A program made the translations under genes and the position numbers. The notes beneath the pieces were generated by a model that ran no database searches, had not been told where the DNA came from, and worked only from the letters and a program-made list of their open reading frames with translations. Positions 53,037 to 62,386 of a DNA stretch of 64,000 nucleotides are shown here, in pieces; positions within the stretch are counted from its first letter, which is position 1, and each line of letters starts with the position of its first letter. Origin of the DNA: Pseudomonas sp. Bout1 (GTDB lineage Bacteria; Pseudomonadota; Gammaproteobacteria; Pseudomonadales; Pseudomonadaceae); assembly GCF_034314165.1 (NCBI RefSeq), contig NZ_JAVIWK010000001.1:5223001-5287000 (forward strand). Direction: 5' to 3'.

Positions 53037-54804
53037 CTGCGTTAATCCACTCTTTCACGACCTGGGCCACACGCCCCGGGTCTTCGGCCACCAGGCTCTT
53101 GATTGCGTTCAACTGAGCGTCATAACCCTCGCTCGGGCTCGGCAACAGAATGCTTTGCGGGCCACCAAGGCTTACGCGGTCGTTGGCCAGTTCGCCATCG
53201 AGGCCGCCCATGCCACCCAACTCGACGTCGCCACCGGCCAGGGCCAGCTGCTTTTTGCCGTGGCCGGTGATGTTGTTGAGCACTGGGCGCAGCACGCCGA
53301 ACACCAGCACCAGGATGAACAGCACTCCCAGCACTTGCTTGACGATGTCCCAGAACCACGGCTGAGTATAGAACGCTGCCTCGGCGATGACTTCGCCACG
53401 CTCGGCGGAGAACGGCATATTGATCACGCTGACGCTGTCGCCACGGCTGGCATCGAAGCCCACCGCGTCCTGCACCAGCCGGGTGAAGCGCGCCAATTCA
53501 TCGGCGCTCCACGGGGCACGGGTGACGGCGCCGTCTGCGGCGTTGATCTTGACCTGGTCATCGACAACCACCGACACCGACAGGCGGTTGATCCGGCCCT
53601 GTTGCTGCTTGGTGTGGCTGATGGAGCGGTCAAGCTCGAAGTTCTTGGTGGACTGGTTGCGCTTGTCTGCCGGGTACGGCGCGAGCATTGGCTGGCCGGT
53701 GGCCGGGTCCATGATCTGCTGACCGTTGGCGTCCAGCAGCGGCTGGCCAGGTTGCACCGCGCCTGCGGTAGCGGCAGCGCCACCGGTGGTTTGCGGAGCG
53801 GTGGCCGGGGCCGGCGGCTGGTTGCTCAGGGCACCCGGCACGCCTTGCGGGCCATTGCTGGCGGTGCGTTGCTCGGTGGTCGATTGCTCGCTGCGCAGCG
53901 CCGGTTGGTCCGGATTGAACTGCTCGGAGGTCGATTCGACGGCGCTGAAGTCCACGTCGGCCGACACTTCAGCCTTGTAGCGGTCGTTGCCCAACACCGG
54001 TTGCAGGATGTTATGCACGCGCTGGGTCAGCATGCTTTCCATACGGCGGCTGTAGTCGAACTGCTTGCCGGCCATGGTCAGCGAGGAGTTTTCCGCGAGG
54101 TCCGACAGCAGGTTGCCCTTCTGGTCGACCACGGTGATTTGCGACTTGCTCAATTCGGGAACGCTGGTGGCCACCAGGTTGATGATCGCCAACACCTGGC
54201 CAGGCTCAAGCGAGCGGCCGGAAAACAGTTCAACCAGTACCGAGGCGCTGGGCTTGCGTTCATCGCGCACAAACACCGAGCTTTTCGGAATTGCCAGGTG
54301 CACACGGGCGCCCTTGACGTTGTTCAACGCAGAGATGGTACGCGCCAGTTCGCCTTCCAGGCCGCGACGGTAGCGGGTGGCTTCCATGAACTGGCTGGTG
54401 CCCAGGCCCTGGTCCTTGTCGAGGATTTCAAAGCCGATATTCGCGTCGGACGGGGTCACGCCGGCCGCCGCCAGTTTCATCCGCGCACGGGCCACATCAT
54501 CGGCCTTGACCAACAGGGCGCCGGAATTCGGTTCGACGGTGTAGGCAATGTCTGCCGCCGCCAGGGTTTCCATGATCTGCTTGGAATCCATGCCCGCCAG
54601 GCTGCCGTACAGCGGGCGGTAATCCGGTTGCTGGGACCACAGCACCACGGCAAAACCAATCGCCACGCTGGCAGCCAGGCCGACCATCAGGCCCACCTGA
54701 CGCAACATGGTCATCTCGGAGAGGTTTTCCAGGAACGACAGCCCGAACAGCGGCGGCTTGCCGTCTGCCTTGGCGGGTGCGTTATCCACGACTGCTTCTG
54801 CCAT
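53029..54804 (-). CDS. fliF: FliF, flagellar MS-ring protein
   Basis: Builds the MS ring in the inner membrane. The 591 residues have two membrane helices (VGLMVGLAASVAIGFAVVLW and ILFILVLVFGVLRPVL near the C-terminus) flanking a large periplasmic region with the YscJ-like part (DNANIGFEILDKDQGLGTSQFMEATRYRRGLEGELARTI). A long low-complexity loop (GGAAATAGAVQPGQPLLDA) is typical of Pseudomonas. The C-terminal tail binds FliG. It lies 14 bases after fliE. Confidence 0.97.
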   Translation of the reverse strand: MAEAVVDNAPAKADGKPPLFGLSFLENLSEMTMLRQVGLMVGLAASVAIGFAVVLWSQQPDYRPLYGSLAGMDSKQIMETLAAADIAYTVEPNSGALLVKADDVARARMKLAAAGVTPSDANIGFEILDKDQGLGTSQFMEATRYRRGLEGELARTISALNNVKGARVHLAIPKSSVFVRDERKPSASVLVELFSGRSLEPGQVLAIINLVATSVPELSKSQITVVDQKGNLLSDLAENSSLTMAGKQFDYSRRMESMLTQRVHNILQPVLGNDRYKAEVSADVDFSAVESTSEQFNPDQPALRSEQSTTEQRTASNGPQGVPGALSNQPPAPATAPQTTGGAAATAGAVQPGQPLLDANGQQIMDPATGQPMLAPYPADKRNQSTKNFELDRSISHTKQQQGRINRLSVSVVVDDQVKINAADGAVTRAPWSADELARFTRLVQDAVGFDASRGDSVSVINMPFSAERGEVIAEAAFYTQPWFWDIVKQVLGVLFILVLVFGVLRPVLNNITGHGKKQLALAGGDVELGGMGGLDGELANDRVSLGGPQSILLPSPSEGYDAQLNAIKSLVAEDPGRVAQVVKEWINADE

Positions 54805-54818
54805 GACTCAAATCGTCC

Positions 54819-55151
54819 TTAAACCGGCATCTGCATGATGTCTTGATAGGCTTGAACCAGCTTGTTACGCACCTGGGTCAAGGCCTGGAATGAAACGCTG
54901 GCTTTTTGCGAGGCGACCATCACGTCGGTGAGGTCCACGCCGCTTTTGCCGATCTCGAAGGCGGTCGCCAACTGATTGGATGCCTGCTGGGTATCGCTGA
55001 CTTTGTTGATGGCCTGGCCGAGCATGTCGGCAAAGTTGCTCTGGCCCAATTCCGGTACGGCTTGCGCGGCGGATTTCGGTTGAGCCATGGCATCCATTTG
55101 CATGGACCGCATATCCAACATCAACCGATTGAACTCAACACCTTGGCTCAT
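54819..55151 (-). CDS. fliE: FliE, flagellar MS ring-rod junction protein
   Basis: First gene of the fliEFGHIJ operon; the adaptor between MS ring and rod. 110 residues with the conserved C-terminal part ([39 protein letters not shown]) and a Met/Gln-rich front. A sigma54 promoter lies about 60-75 bases upstream. Confidence 0.96.
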   Translation of the reverse strand: MSQGVEFNRLMLDMRSMQMDAMAQPKSAAQAVPELGQSNFADMLGQAINKVSDTQQASNQLATAFEIGKSGVDLTDVMVASQKASVSFQALTQVRNKLVQAYQDIMQMPV

Positions 55152-55210
55152 GAACTTCTCTCTCCGACGACCCGCAATTTTTTGACACTACGCAGCGGTT
55201 ACTGGGGTGG

Positions 55211-55227
55211 TAGCAACAAGGGTGCCA
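55211..55227 (-). promoter_or_regulatory. Sigma54 promoter of fliE operon
   Basis: Minus strand TGGCACCCTTGTTGCTA, almost the full consensus TGGCAC-N5-TTGCW, with GG-N10-GC. The best sigma54 site in the window. Confidence 0.85.
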
Positions 55228-55281
55228 GCTCCGTGGCAATTCGTAAGAAAAGGCGACTAACCCTGTCGGCTTCGAGAATTT

Positions 55282-56664
55282 TCAGGTGGCGTAGAGGTAG
55301 GCTTCCACGTCCATGCCGGCATCGCGCATTTGTGCCAGCTTGTAGCGCAAGGTGCGCGGGCTGATGCCCAGGCGCTCGGCGGCTTCTTTGCGGCGCCCGC
55401 GCTCGGAGCGCAGGGTGTCGATGATCATCTGGAATTCGCGGCGGCGCAGGTCGTCGCCCAAGGCACCGGCCGACTCGGCAGGCGCGGCGTCAACCTGCGA
55501 AGCCGCAGCCAGGCTCGGCAACGGCGCTGCGCCCGTGCCCATGGCCAGGCAGAAATCCTGAGGCTGGATCAGGCCGCCCTGCTGCAAGATCAGCGCACGC
55601 TGGATCGCGTTGTCCAGTTCCCGCACGTTGCCGGGCCATGGGTAGCTGATCAGGCAGGCCTGGGCATCGGCCGACAGGCGCGCCTGGGCATGCTTCATTT
55701 TATTGACGTGCTTGCCCAGCAGGCGCTCGGCCAGCGGGATGATATCGGCCGGGCGCTCGCGCAACGGGCGCCAGGCCAACGGGAACACCGAGAGCCGGTA
55801 GAACAGATCTTCACGGAAGCGCCCCGCCGCCACTTCGCCCGCCAGGTCGCGGTTGGTGGTGGCGACCACGCGAATGTCCAACTGGATCGGCTTGCGTGCG
55901 CCCACCCGCTCTACTTCGCGCTCCTGCAATACCCGCAGCAATTTGGCTTGCAGGCCCAGGGGCATTTCGGAGATTTCGTCGAGCAGGATGGTGCCGCCGT
56001 CAGCTTGTTCAAACTTGCCGGCTTGCGCCGCGATGGCGCCGGTGAACGAGCCTTTTTCATGGCCGAACAAGGTGGCTTCGAGCATGTTGTCGGGGATCGC
56101 AGCGCAGTTGATCGCAATGAACGGCTGGCTGGCGCGGCGGGATTGCTGGTGAATATAACGCGCCAACACTTCCTTGCCGGTGCCCGACTCGCCGGAAATC
56201 AACACCGTGGAATCACTGCGGGCGACACGGGCTGCCAGTTCCAGCAATTGCGCACTGGCCGGCTCGAACGCAATCGGGCCTTCGCCATCGGCAGCGCCCG
56301 CCGTGCCAAGGGCATGCCGGGCAACCAGCTCGATCAAGGCTTTGGGTTCGAAAGGTTTGACCAGGTAATCCGCAGCGCCCTGGCGCATGGCATCGACGGC
56401 GCGTTCCACGGCACCGTGGGCGGTCATCAGCAGCACCGGCAATTGCGGCTGGCGCGCACGTAACAGGCCGAGCAATTGGTGGCCGTCCATGCCCGGCATG
56501 TTCACGTCGCTGACCACCAGGCTGAAGGACTCATGCTCCACCGCGTCCAAGGCCTCTTCGGCAGAACCGACCGCCCGGTAGTCATGGCCCGCCAGCAACA
56601 GCGTGTCAGCCAATGCTTCACGCAGGGCGCGATCGTCTTCAACCAATAGAACCTTGATAGCCAT
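55282..56664 (-). CDS. fleR: FleR, sigma54-dependent response regulator
   Basis: Second-tier flagellar activator, phosphorylated by FleS. The 460 residues comprise a receiver (Asp53 in VSDVNMPGMD), an AAA+ domain with GESGTGKE at 158-165 and GSFTGA at 205-210, and a C-terminal Fis-type helix-turn-helix (RKEAAERLGISPRTLRYKLAQM). The usual sigma54-contact motif is GAFTGA; here it is GSFTGA, whereas FleQ keeps GAFTGA. It lies six bases after fleS. Confidence 0.96.
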   Translation of the reverse strand: MAIKVLLVEDDRALREALADTLLLAGHDYRAVGSAEEALDAVEHESFSLVVSDVNMPGMDGHQLLGLLRARQPQLPVLLMTAHGAVERAVDAMRQGAADYLVKPFEPKALIELVARHALGTAGAADGEGPIAFEPASAQLLELAARVARSDSTVLISGESGTGKEVLARYIHQQSRRASQPFIAINCAAIPDNMLEATLFGHEKGSFTGAIAAQAGKFEQADGGTILLDEISEMPLGLQAKLLRVLQEREVERVGARKPIQLDIRVVATTNRDLAGEVAAGRFREDLFYRLSVFPLAWRPLRERPADIIPLAERLLGKHVNKMKHAQARLSADAQACLISYPWPGNVRELDNAIQRALILQQGGLIQPQDFCLAMGTGAAPLPSLAAASQVDAAPAESAGALGDDLRRREFQMIIDTLRSERGRRKEAAERLGISPRTLRYKLAQMRDAGMDVEAYLYAT

Positions 56665-56670
56665 GACTTT

Positions 56671-57885
56671 TTACTCCGCGCTGAGGGCGCATGAAAACAG
56701 CGGCAGCGTGATCAACGCGCACGTGCCGCGACCCAACCGGGAATGCAGCTGCAATTCTCCCTGATGCGCGCGGGCGACCGCCTTGACCACGGTCAGGCCC
56801 AGGCCGGTACCGTTGGTCTTGGTGGTAAAAAAAGGCTCGCCGAGGCGTTGCAGCACCACCGGGTCAATCCCGCTGCCGCTGTCGCTGATACTCAGGCGCA
56901 GGGTGTTGCCACGGTTGTACAGGTGCACTTTGAGTCGTGCGCCGGGGCCGCTGGCCTGGGTCGCGTTTTCGATCAGGTTGAGCAGCGCGCCCACCAGGGT
57001 GTCGCGATTGCACAGCAACTCGCCGAGGTGGCTGTCGCACTGCCAACGGACTGACGCTTCCTGGACATGCGTCGCGGCGGCGGCTTGCAAAGACTGCATC
57101 AATGCGGCCGGGGTAACGCGATCGGTCAGCGGCAATTCGCCGCGGGCAAACACCAGCATGTCGCGCACCTGATGCTCCAGCTCGTGCAGGCGCTCCTTGA
57201 GGCGCCCGGCAAACCGCTGGTGAGTGGCCGTGGGCAATGTTTCGTCAGTCAAATGACTGGCGTATATCAATGCGGCGGAAAGCGGCGTGCGAATCTGATG
57301 CGCCAGGGAAGCGACCATCCGCCCGAGCGATGACAAGCGCTCATGCCGTGCCAACTGATCTTGCAGATGACGGGTTTCAGTCAGGTCGTTGAGCAACACC
57401 AACTGGCCCGGCTCGGCATCCAGGGAACGGGTGGCGATGGACAGGCGACGCCCGTCCTTGAGGGAGATTTCGTGGCCATCGTCTTCTCGCGGCGCAAAGC
57501 AGCGGGTAATGACTTCGCGCCACAGTTCGCCTTCGAGTGGCAGGCCGAGCATGTCGCACGCTGCCGGGTTGGCTTCGCGCACGCGGCCCTGGTCGTCGAT
57601 GACGATCACGCCACCGGGCAGCAGGTCGAGGAGATTTTGCAGACGGTTGGCCAGGCGCTCTTTTTCCGCCAGCTCTTCCATGCGCTGGGCACTGACCACC
57701 GCCAATTCGCCTTTGAGCTCGCAAACCCGGGCCTCCAACAGGCTGTAGGAGTCCGTCAACTGGCTCGACATCTGGTTGAACAGGGAGAACGCCTGTTCAA
57801 GCCCAAGGCGACTGATCTGCTCTACGGAGGGGGCAGGCCCCTGAATATCAGGGACCGAAGATAGTTGGGCGGCGTGGGGCATCAT
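56671..57885 (-). CDS. fleS: FleS, sensor histidine kinase of the flagellar hierarchy
   Basis: Soluble PAS-containing histidine kinase that phosphorylates FleR. 404 residues: a helical front, a PAS domain (LLPGGVIVIDDQGRVREANPAACDMLG), the HisKA domain with His196 (MVASLAHQIRTPLSAAL), and a HATPase domain (LLNLIENATQAS, ISDSGSGIDP, GTGLGLTVV). No membrane segment, so the signal is cytoplasmic. The double ATG at 57885/57882 leaves the exact start open by one residue. Confidence 0.95.
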   Translation of the reverse strand: MMPHAAQLSSVPDIQGPAPSVEQISRLGLEQAFSLFNQMSSQLTDSYSLLEARVCELKGELAVVSAQRMEELAEKERLANRLQNLLDLLPGGVIVIDDQGRVREANPAACDMLGLPLEGELWREVITRCFAPREDDGHEISLKDGRRLSIATRSLDAEPGQLVLLNDLTETRHLQDQLARHERLSSLGRMVASLAHQIRTPLSAALIYASHLTDETLPTATHQRFAGRLKERLHELEHQVRDMLVFARGELPLTDRVTPAALMQSLQAAAATHVQEASVRWQCDSHLGELLCNRDTLVGALLNLIENATQASGPGARLKVHLYNRGNTLRLSISDSGSGIDPVVLQRLGEPFFTTKTNGTGLGLTVVKAVARAHQGELQLHSRLGRGTCALITLPLFSCALSAE

Positions 57886-57934
57886 GCTCTCTCGCTTGGC
57901 TGACCGTCAGTTAAACGGAACGTTGCGAGTGCTG

Positions 57935-57951
57935 TAGCAATACCCGTGCCT
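57935..57951 (-). promoter_or_regulatory. Sigma54 promoter of fleSR
   Basis: Minus strand AGGCACGGGTATTGCTA with GG-N10-GC and TTGCT. Expected activator is FleQ, placing fleSR in the second tier. Confidence 0.78.
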
Positions 57952-57992
57952 AAAAAAATAGGCTTAGTTTTCAGTCAGTTGAAAAACAGGCG

Positions 57993-59468
57993 TCAATCAT
58001 CTGCCTGTTCATCACCTTCTTTGCGGCTCATGCCGTACTTGCGCATCTTCTCCACCAGGGTGGTACGGCGGATGCGCAGGCGCTCGGCGGCACGGGCAAC
58101 GATGCCGTTGGCGTCATCCAGGGCTTGCTGGATCAGGCCTTGTTCGAGGCTGCCAAGGTAGTCTTTCAAATCCAGGCCTTCGGGCGGCAACATCGCGGTA
58201 TTGCTGAAATCCGGGGTGTGCCCGTTGATGGCCACGCGCTCTTCCAGGTCGCTGCGCAGGCTGTCCACCAGTTGCTCGTCTTCGTCGTCGACGTAGCGGA
58301 ATTTCTTCGGCAACTCGACCACGCCGATCACCCCGTACGGGTGCATGATCGCCATGCGCTCCACCAGGTTGGCCAGCTCACGCACGTTGCCCGGCCAGCC
58401 GTGGCGGCACAGGGACATGATCGCCGCCGAATTGAAACGAATCGAGCCGCGCTTTTCGTGTTCCATGCGCGAGATCAATTCGTTCATCAGCAACGGGATG
58501 TCTTCGACGCGCTCACGCAGGGGCGCCATCTCGATCGGGAATACGTTGAGGCGGTAGTACAGGTCTTCGCGGAAGCTGCCGACCTCGATCATGCTTTCGA
58601 GGTTTTTGTGGGTGGCGGCAATGATCCGCACGTCGACGCTCTGGGTCTTGTTGCTGCCCACGCGTTCGAAGGTGCGCTCCTGCAGGACCCGCAGCAGCTT
58701 GACCTGCATCGGCAGCGGCATGTCGCCGATTTCGTCGAGGAACAGGGTGCCGCCGTTGGCCAGCTCAAAACGCCCGGCACGGCTGGTGATCGCCCCGGTA
58801 AAGGCACCTTTCTCGTGGCCAAACAGTTCGCTTTCCAGCAGCTCTGCCGGGATCGCCCCACAGTTGACCGGCACAAAAGGCCCGTCGCGGCGCTTGGAAT
58901 GGTAGTGCAGGTTGCGCGCGACCACTTCCTTGCCGGTGCCGGACTCGCCGAGGATCAGCACGCTGGCGTCGGTGTCGGCCACTTGCTGCATCATCTGGCG
59001 CACGTGCTGGATCGCACGGCTGGTGCCGACGAGGCTGCGGAACAGGTTGGGTTCGCGGTGACGGCCGCGCTCGCGGGCCTGGTCGTACATCTCGCGATAG
59101 ACCTGGGCACGGTGCAGGGAGTCGAGCAATTTGCTGTAGCTGGGGGGCATTTCGAGGGTGGAAAGCACGCGGCGGCGCTGGTCTTCCGGCAGGTCGACAG
59201 AAGAAATATCGCCCATTAGCAACACCGGAAGGAACTCATCCCAGGTTGACAGGGTCTTTAACAAGCCCGGAACTGCGCCAGGAGCGTTTACCGTCCCGAT
59301 CAGTACGCAAATGACTTCACGGCTCGACGACAAAGAGCTGACCGCCTGCTGCCAATCGTGGCTGCCGCAGGGTAGATTTTCTTCGCCAAGAAAATTCAGG
59401 ATCACCGCCAGGTCGCGGCGCCGAACGCTATCGTCATCGATCAGCAGAATTTTGGTTTCACGCCACAT
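57993..59468 (-). CDS. fleQ: FleQ, master flagellar regulator (c-di-GMP-responsive)
   Basis: Top activator of the flagellar cascade and, in Pseudomonas, a c-di-GMP-binding switch between motility and exopolysaccharide genes. The 491 residues have a degenerate receiver-like front, the segment LFRSLVG at 142-148 (part of the c-di-GMP site in P. aeruginosa), an AAA+ domain with GESGTGKE at 174-181, GAFTGA at 221-226 and LFLDEI at 242-247, and a Fis-type C-terminus ([21 protein letters not shown]). It is transcribed away from fliT with a 172-base leader region. FleN, encoded at 31299, is its known partner. Confidence 0.97.
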   Translation of the reverse strand: MWRETKILLIDDDSVRRRDLAVILNFLGEENLPCGSHDWQQAVSSLSSSREVICVLIGTVNAPGAVPGLLKTLSTWDEFLPVLLMGDISSVDLPEDQRRRVLSTLEMPPSYSKLLDSLHRAQVYREMYDQARERGRHREPNLFRSLVGTSRAIQHVRQMMQQVADTDASVLILGESGTGKEVVARNLHYHSKRRDGPFVPVNCGAIPAELLESELFGHEKGAFTGAITSRAGRFELANGGTLFLDEIGDMPLPMQVKLLRVLQERTFERVGSNKTQSVDVRIIAATHKNLESMIEVGSFREDLYYRLNVFPIEMAPLRERVEDIPLLMNELISRMEHEKRGSIRFNSAAIMSLCRHGWPGNVRELANLVERMAIMHPYGVIGVVELPKKFRYVDDEDEQLVDSLRSDLEERVAINGHTPDFSNTAMLPPEGLDLKDYLGSLEQGLIQQALDDANGIVARAAERLRIRRTTLVEKMRKYGMSRKEGDEQADD

Positions 59469-59525
59469 GCAATAGCAACTTCCCTAGTAAAACTCTAATG
59501 CCCTCGAGTCGGGGGCAATCTAGAT

Positions 59526-59553
59526 AGCTGTAGGCTTTCTCTGCCCTACAGCT
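59526..59553. promoter_or_regulatory. Perfect 9-bp hairpin in the fleQ leader
   Basis: AGCTGTAGG and CCTACAGCT with a 10-base loop, 58-85 bases upstream of the fleQ start. No T-run follows on either strand, so it is more likely an mRNA leader structure or protein site than a terminator. Confidence 0.4.
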
Positions 59554-59575
59554 TTCTGACGTCTGAAAATATCAC

Positions 59576-59605
59576 TAGTTAAGTCAAAAATATGTGCACA
59601 GTCAA
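59576..59605 (-). promoter_or_regulatory. Candidate sigma70 promoter of fleQ
   Basis: Minus strand TTGACT, 18 bases, TAACTA. The flanks are AT-rich and the hexamers are acceptable. It would give a leader of about 100 bases containing the hairpin at 59526-59553. Confidence 0.35.
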
Positions 59606-59640
59606 ATTTATGACGCACCTTGTTCGGATTAACTGAGCTT

Positions 59641-59937
59641 TCAGCCGAACATATGGTAAACCTTTGACGCGTGTTTAGCTCGGTTGAACTGCGCCATCTC
59701 TTCGAAAATAGCTTGGCGCTCGCCCGTTGTTGCCTCAAGCAACTGCTGATAGACCGAAAGCAAGTCTTCCAGTTTTGCCCGAATGGCTGCCTCGTCCGCC
59801 GATTCCTCGTTGAGCGCAGCATCGATCAACGCGCGGCAACCCAAGTCCAGTTCGCCGATGGCCCCCCAATTACGTTCAGCCAATGCGTCAGACAACGCTT
59901 CGCGGGTCTCGTCAATTTTTTGCAATGCTTGACTCAT
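59641..59937 (-). CDS. fliT: FliT-like flagellar protein (FleP position)
   Basis: A 98-residue all-helical protein in the position of FliT/FleP after fliS; FliT-type proteins are export chaperones for the cap protein FliD. Charged helices (EALSDALAERNWGAIGELDLGCRALIDAAL, key part) fit. I start at the ATG at 59937, seven bases after GAGGA. The family is weakly conserved, so the call rests mostly on context. Confidence 0.78.
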   Translation of the reverse strand: MSQALQKIDETREALSDALAERNWGAIGELDLGCRALIDAALNEESADEAAIRAKLEDLLSVYQQLLEATTGERQAIFEEMAQFNRAKHASKVYHMFG

Positions 59938-59961
59938 CACATCGTCCTCAGGCCTCACGGC

Positions 59962-60357
59962 CTACTGTGCCTCTGCGGCAATCCCATCCCAGCCTTCCTT
60001 GAGCGTAATCAGCAGACCTGCGACTTCATCGATCATCGCAGCGTCGTTCTGACGGTTGGCTTCCAGCAGGCGCATGCTCATGAACGCATACAGGTTATCC
60101 AACTGCTGCAGTGCAATCGGGTCAGGGGTCTTCTCGGGGTTAAGGCCGTCACGCAACCCGACGAGGATGTCCACCGCCTTGCCCAGCATCAGCCCCTTCT
60201 GCGCGATATCACCGCGAGCCATTGCACCCTTGGCTTGCGCCATACGATCCAGCGCGCCTTCCATCAGCAACTGCACCAGGCGGTGCGGGCTGGCTTCGGA
60301 GATCTGGGCGTGGGTGTTGACCTTCTGGTATTGGCGAAGGGCTCTCATGGGATTCAT
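59962..60357 (-). CDS. fliS: FliS, flagellin export chaperone
   Basis: Chaperone that keeps flagellin FliC unfolded for export. The 131 residues are helical, with the typical N-terminus MRALRQYQKVNTHAQISEASPHRLVQLLMEGAL (key part YQKVN...SPHRLV) and the segment LYAFMSMRLLEANRQNDAAMIDEV. It follows fliD after a terminator-like hairpin, and fliT follows 24 bases later. Confidence 0.96.
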   Translation of the reverse strand: MNPMRALRQYQKVNTHAQISEASPHRLVQLLMEGALDRMAQAKGAMARGDIAQKGLMLGKAVDILVGLRDGLNPEKTPDPIALQQLDNLYAFMSMRLLEANRQNDAAMIDEVAGLLITLKEGWDGIAAEAQ

Positions 60358-60423
60358 GTTTCTACCTCGTGACAGGCGACAACTAAAAAAGGGTGGACGC
60401 TGATTATTATGTCGACGGCGTTA

Positions 60424-60473
60424 CAAAAAACTTTAGCCCGCCTGGCGCTGTGACACAGCGCCTTGGGCGGGCT
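60424..60473 (-). terminator. Terminator after fliD
   Basis: Long stem AGCCCGCC/GGCGGGCT with inner GGCGCTGTG/CACAGCGCC, followed on the minus strand by AAAGTTTTTTG. A good rho-independent terminator just past the fliD stop; fliS beyond it may be reached by read-through or have its own start site. Confidence 0.75.
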
Positions 60474-60488
60474 CTACCGGCCCACCTA

Positions 60489-61871
60489 TCAGGTGGTCTT
60501 CGGATTGTTCAGCGAGTTGAGGGTGGTCATTACGCTGTCGCTCTGGGACTTGAGCTGCGCTACCAGGGCATCCATTGCGTTGTACTTAACCGTCAGGGAG
60601 GCTGTCAGGGCATCAGAGCGCGTGTTCAGCGCATCCTGCTGATTGGACAAGTCCTTCAGATTGTCCTGCAACGTCGTGGACCTGGAGGCAAACACCCCAG
60701 TCGCGGTTTGTGCGTAGCCATCGGTGACACTCGTCAAGCGTGACAGCAGCCCGTTGTCGCCGCTGAAGATGCTGTTGAGGTCAGAGCCGTTGGTCAGTAC
60801 CGCCTTGTCAAAGGTCACGTCCTTGACACTCAACGTGCCCGCCGTCTGATCAGTCGTCACGCCAAATTGTGCCAGCGACTTGAAGGCTCCGGTACCTGTG
60901 ACCGAGTTCATCACGCTCTGTATCGACTTCATCATGCCGCGTACGGTGCTGTCCCCGGTCAACCCGGCCGGCGTGACAGTGCCATCGGCATTGGTGGTGA
61001 CCTGGGTTTCAGTATTCACGGCCTTGATCAGGGCACTGTAGGTATCCGTGAACCCCTTGACCGCCGACTTCAGGGTCGCGTTGTTCACAGCCACCGTAAT
61101 CGTCGACGGCGCGGTGATGTCCGTCGAAGCCGCCAGCAGGTTGATACTCACACCACTGATGGCGTTGGTGAGGTTATTGGATGTCGACTCTTGAGGCGTG
61201 TCATCCAGGGTGTATTTCGCGTTCTGCGGCGGCGAACCGACAGCCGTCGCACCCGCCTCCAGGCCCGAGTCACCTTTGAGGGTAATATCGGTGCCAGCGC
61301 CGGTAGTACTGGACGATACCACCAGGCGCGAACCGTTGGAGTCAGTCAGAATGTTGGCACTCAAGCCGACACTGGCGTATTGCGCGTTGATCGAATCACG
61401 CACCTGGCCAAGGGTCGCCCCTGGCGGAACACTCACGCCATAGTCCTTGCCAGACTGAGAAATCGTCAGCGAGGTGGCTGAAGTCCCGGCATTGATAACC
61501 TTGCTGTCGCCGCCCGTAATGACTGCGGAGGACACCTTCGACGACGTCGCCAACTGCGTTACGCTCAGCTTATAGCTACCCGCAGCGGCGCCGGGGCCGA
61601 TCGTGACCGCTGCCAGCTTGCTGTCTGACATCGTGGCGCTCAGACCGCTGAAGCTGACAGTCTGGGTCATGTTGGTCAAGGCACCACGGAACGCATCCAG
61701 CGCGGCCTGGATCTTGCCGATCGAGGTCAGTTGGGTAGTGGTGGTTTTCGTCTGAGTATTGATCTGCGCTTGCTTGGGTGCGGTTTGCGCCCCCACCAGG
61801 CTTTTTACCAGACCTTGAACGTCGATACCCGTACCCGGGCCGTTGACCGTTAGACCTGCTACGACTGTCAT
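60489..61871 (-). CDS. fliD: FliD, flagellar filament cap protein
   Basis: Cap protein that guides flagellin folding at the filament tip. 460 residues with the D0 front (VAGLTVNGPGTGIDVQGLVKSLVGAQTAP), FliD N- and C-domains (SFSGLSATMSDSKLAAVTIGPGAAAGSYKLSVTQLA in key part; SLLSRLTSVTDGYAQ), and a coiled C-terminus. Length is normal for Pseudomonas. Confidence 0.97.
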   Translation of the reverse strand: MTVVAGLTVNGPGTGIDVQGLVKSLVGAQTAPKQAQINTQTKTTTTQLTSIGKIQAALDAFRGALTNMTQTVSFSGLSATMSDSKLAAVTIGPGAAAGSYKLSVTQLATSSKVSSAVITGGDSKVINAGTSATSLTISQSGKDYGVSVPPGATLGQVRDSINAQYASVGLSANILTDSNGSRLVVSSSTTGAGTDITLKGDSGLEAGATAVGSPPQNAKYTLDDTPQESTSNNLTNAISGVSINLLAASTDITAPSTITVAVNNATLKSAVKGFTDTYSALIKAVNTETQVTTNADGTVTPAGLTGDSTVRGMMKSIQSVMNSVTGTGAFKSLAQFGVTTDQTAGTLSVKDVTFDKAVLTNGSDLNSIFSGDNGLLSRLTSVTDGYAQTATGVFASRSTTLQDNLKDLSNQQDALNTRSDALTASLTVKYNAMDALVAQLKSQSDSVMTTLNSLNNPKTT

Positions 61872-61933
61872 CGTCTTTCTCCTAAATCCGGGGCTGATGC
61901 TTTATTGACAAACACCGCGTCGCGCGGTTTCTG

Positions 61934-61950
61934 CAACAAAGTTCATGCCA
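61934..61950 (-). promoter_or_regulatory. Possible sigma54 promoter of fliD (imperfect -12)
   Basis: Minus strand TGGCAT-N5-TTGTT: good -24 element, but the -12 GC is GT. fliD operons are known to be RpoN-dependent in Pseudomonas, which keeps this open despite the mismatch. Confidence 0.35.
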
Positions 61951-61952
61951 GT

Positions 61953-62312
61953 TTAGACCTTGGCGTCAAATAGCACGCTGCTGGCATCATGAAGGCTTTG
62001 CGCGAGTTTCAGTGCAACTTCCGAAGGGATCTGGCGAATCACTTCGCCACTTTCGGTTGCGATGACCTTGACCACCACCTGGTGGGTGCTGTCATCAATG
62101 GAAAAATCCAGTTTGCGCTGGGCAGCCTGGATGAATTCGCTAATGTCCTTGACCGCCTGTTTCAGGTCGGTATGGCTCGACGGTTGCTGCGGATCGTCCG
62201 CTTTGGCCAACGCGTCGACCTTGGGTTTCTGCGCATCGACGGCTACTGGAGCGGTCGCATTCTGCTGCGCCGGTGCTGGATAAGACAGGTTCAACTTGAC
62301 GCTCATGTCCAT
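61953..62312 (-). CDS. flaG: FlaG family flagellar protein
   Basis: Small protein between flagellin and cap genes; FlaG proteins affect filament length. The 119 residues have a Pro/Ala-rich front and the conserved end AQRKLDFSIDDSTHQVVVKVIATESGEVIRQIPSEVAL (key part VVVKV...GEVIRQIP). I start at the ATG at 62312, seven bases after GAGGAG. It lies after the fliC terminator. Confidence 0.93.
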   Translation of the reverse strand: MDMSVKLNLSYPAPAQQNATAPVAVDAQKPKVDALAKADDPQQPSSHTDLKQAVKDISEFIQAAQRKLDFSIDDSTHQVVVKVIATESGEVIRQIPSEVALKLAQSLHDASSVLFDAKV

Positions 62313-62333
62313 GACCAATCTCCTCATCGCGGA

Positions 62334-62363
62334 AAAGACAAAAGGGCACGTAAACGCGCCCTT
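62334..62363 (-). terminator. Terminator after fliC
   Basis: Minus strand stem GGGCGCG/CGTGCCC with a TTTA loop and a run TTTTGTCTTTTCC afterwards, 26-50 bases after the fliC stop. A good rho-independent terminator. Confidence 0.82.
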
Positions 62364-62386
62364 CCGTCAGTTACCAAGTGCCGTTA

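Noticed and set aside
61905..61935. Terminator between flaG and fliD
   Set aside because: The stem ACCGCG/CGCGGT is short and the following T-run is broken (GTGTTTGTC), so termination cannot be supported.
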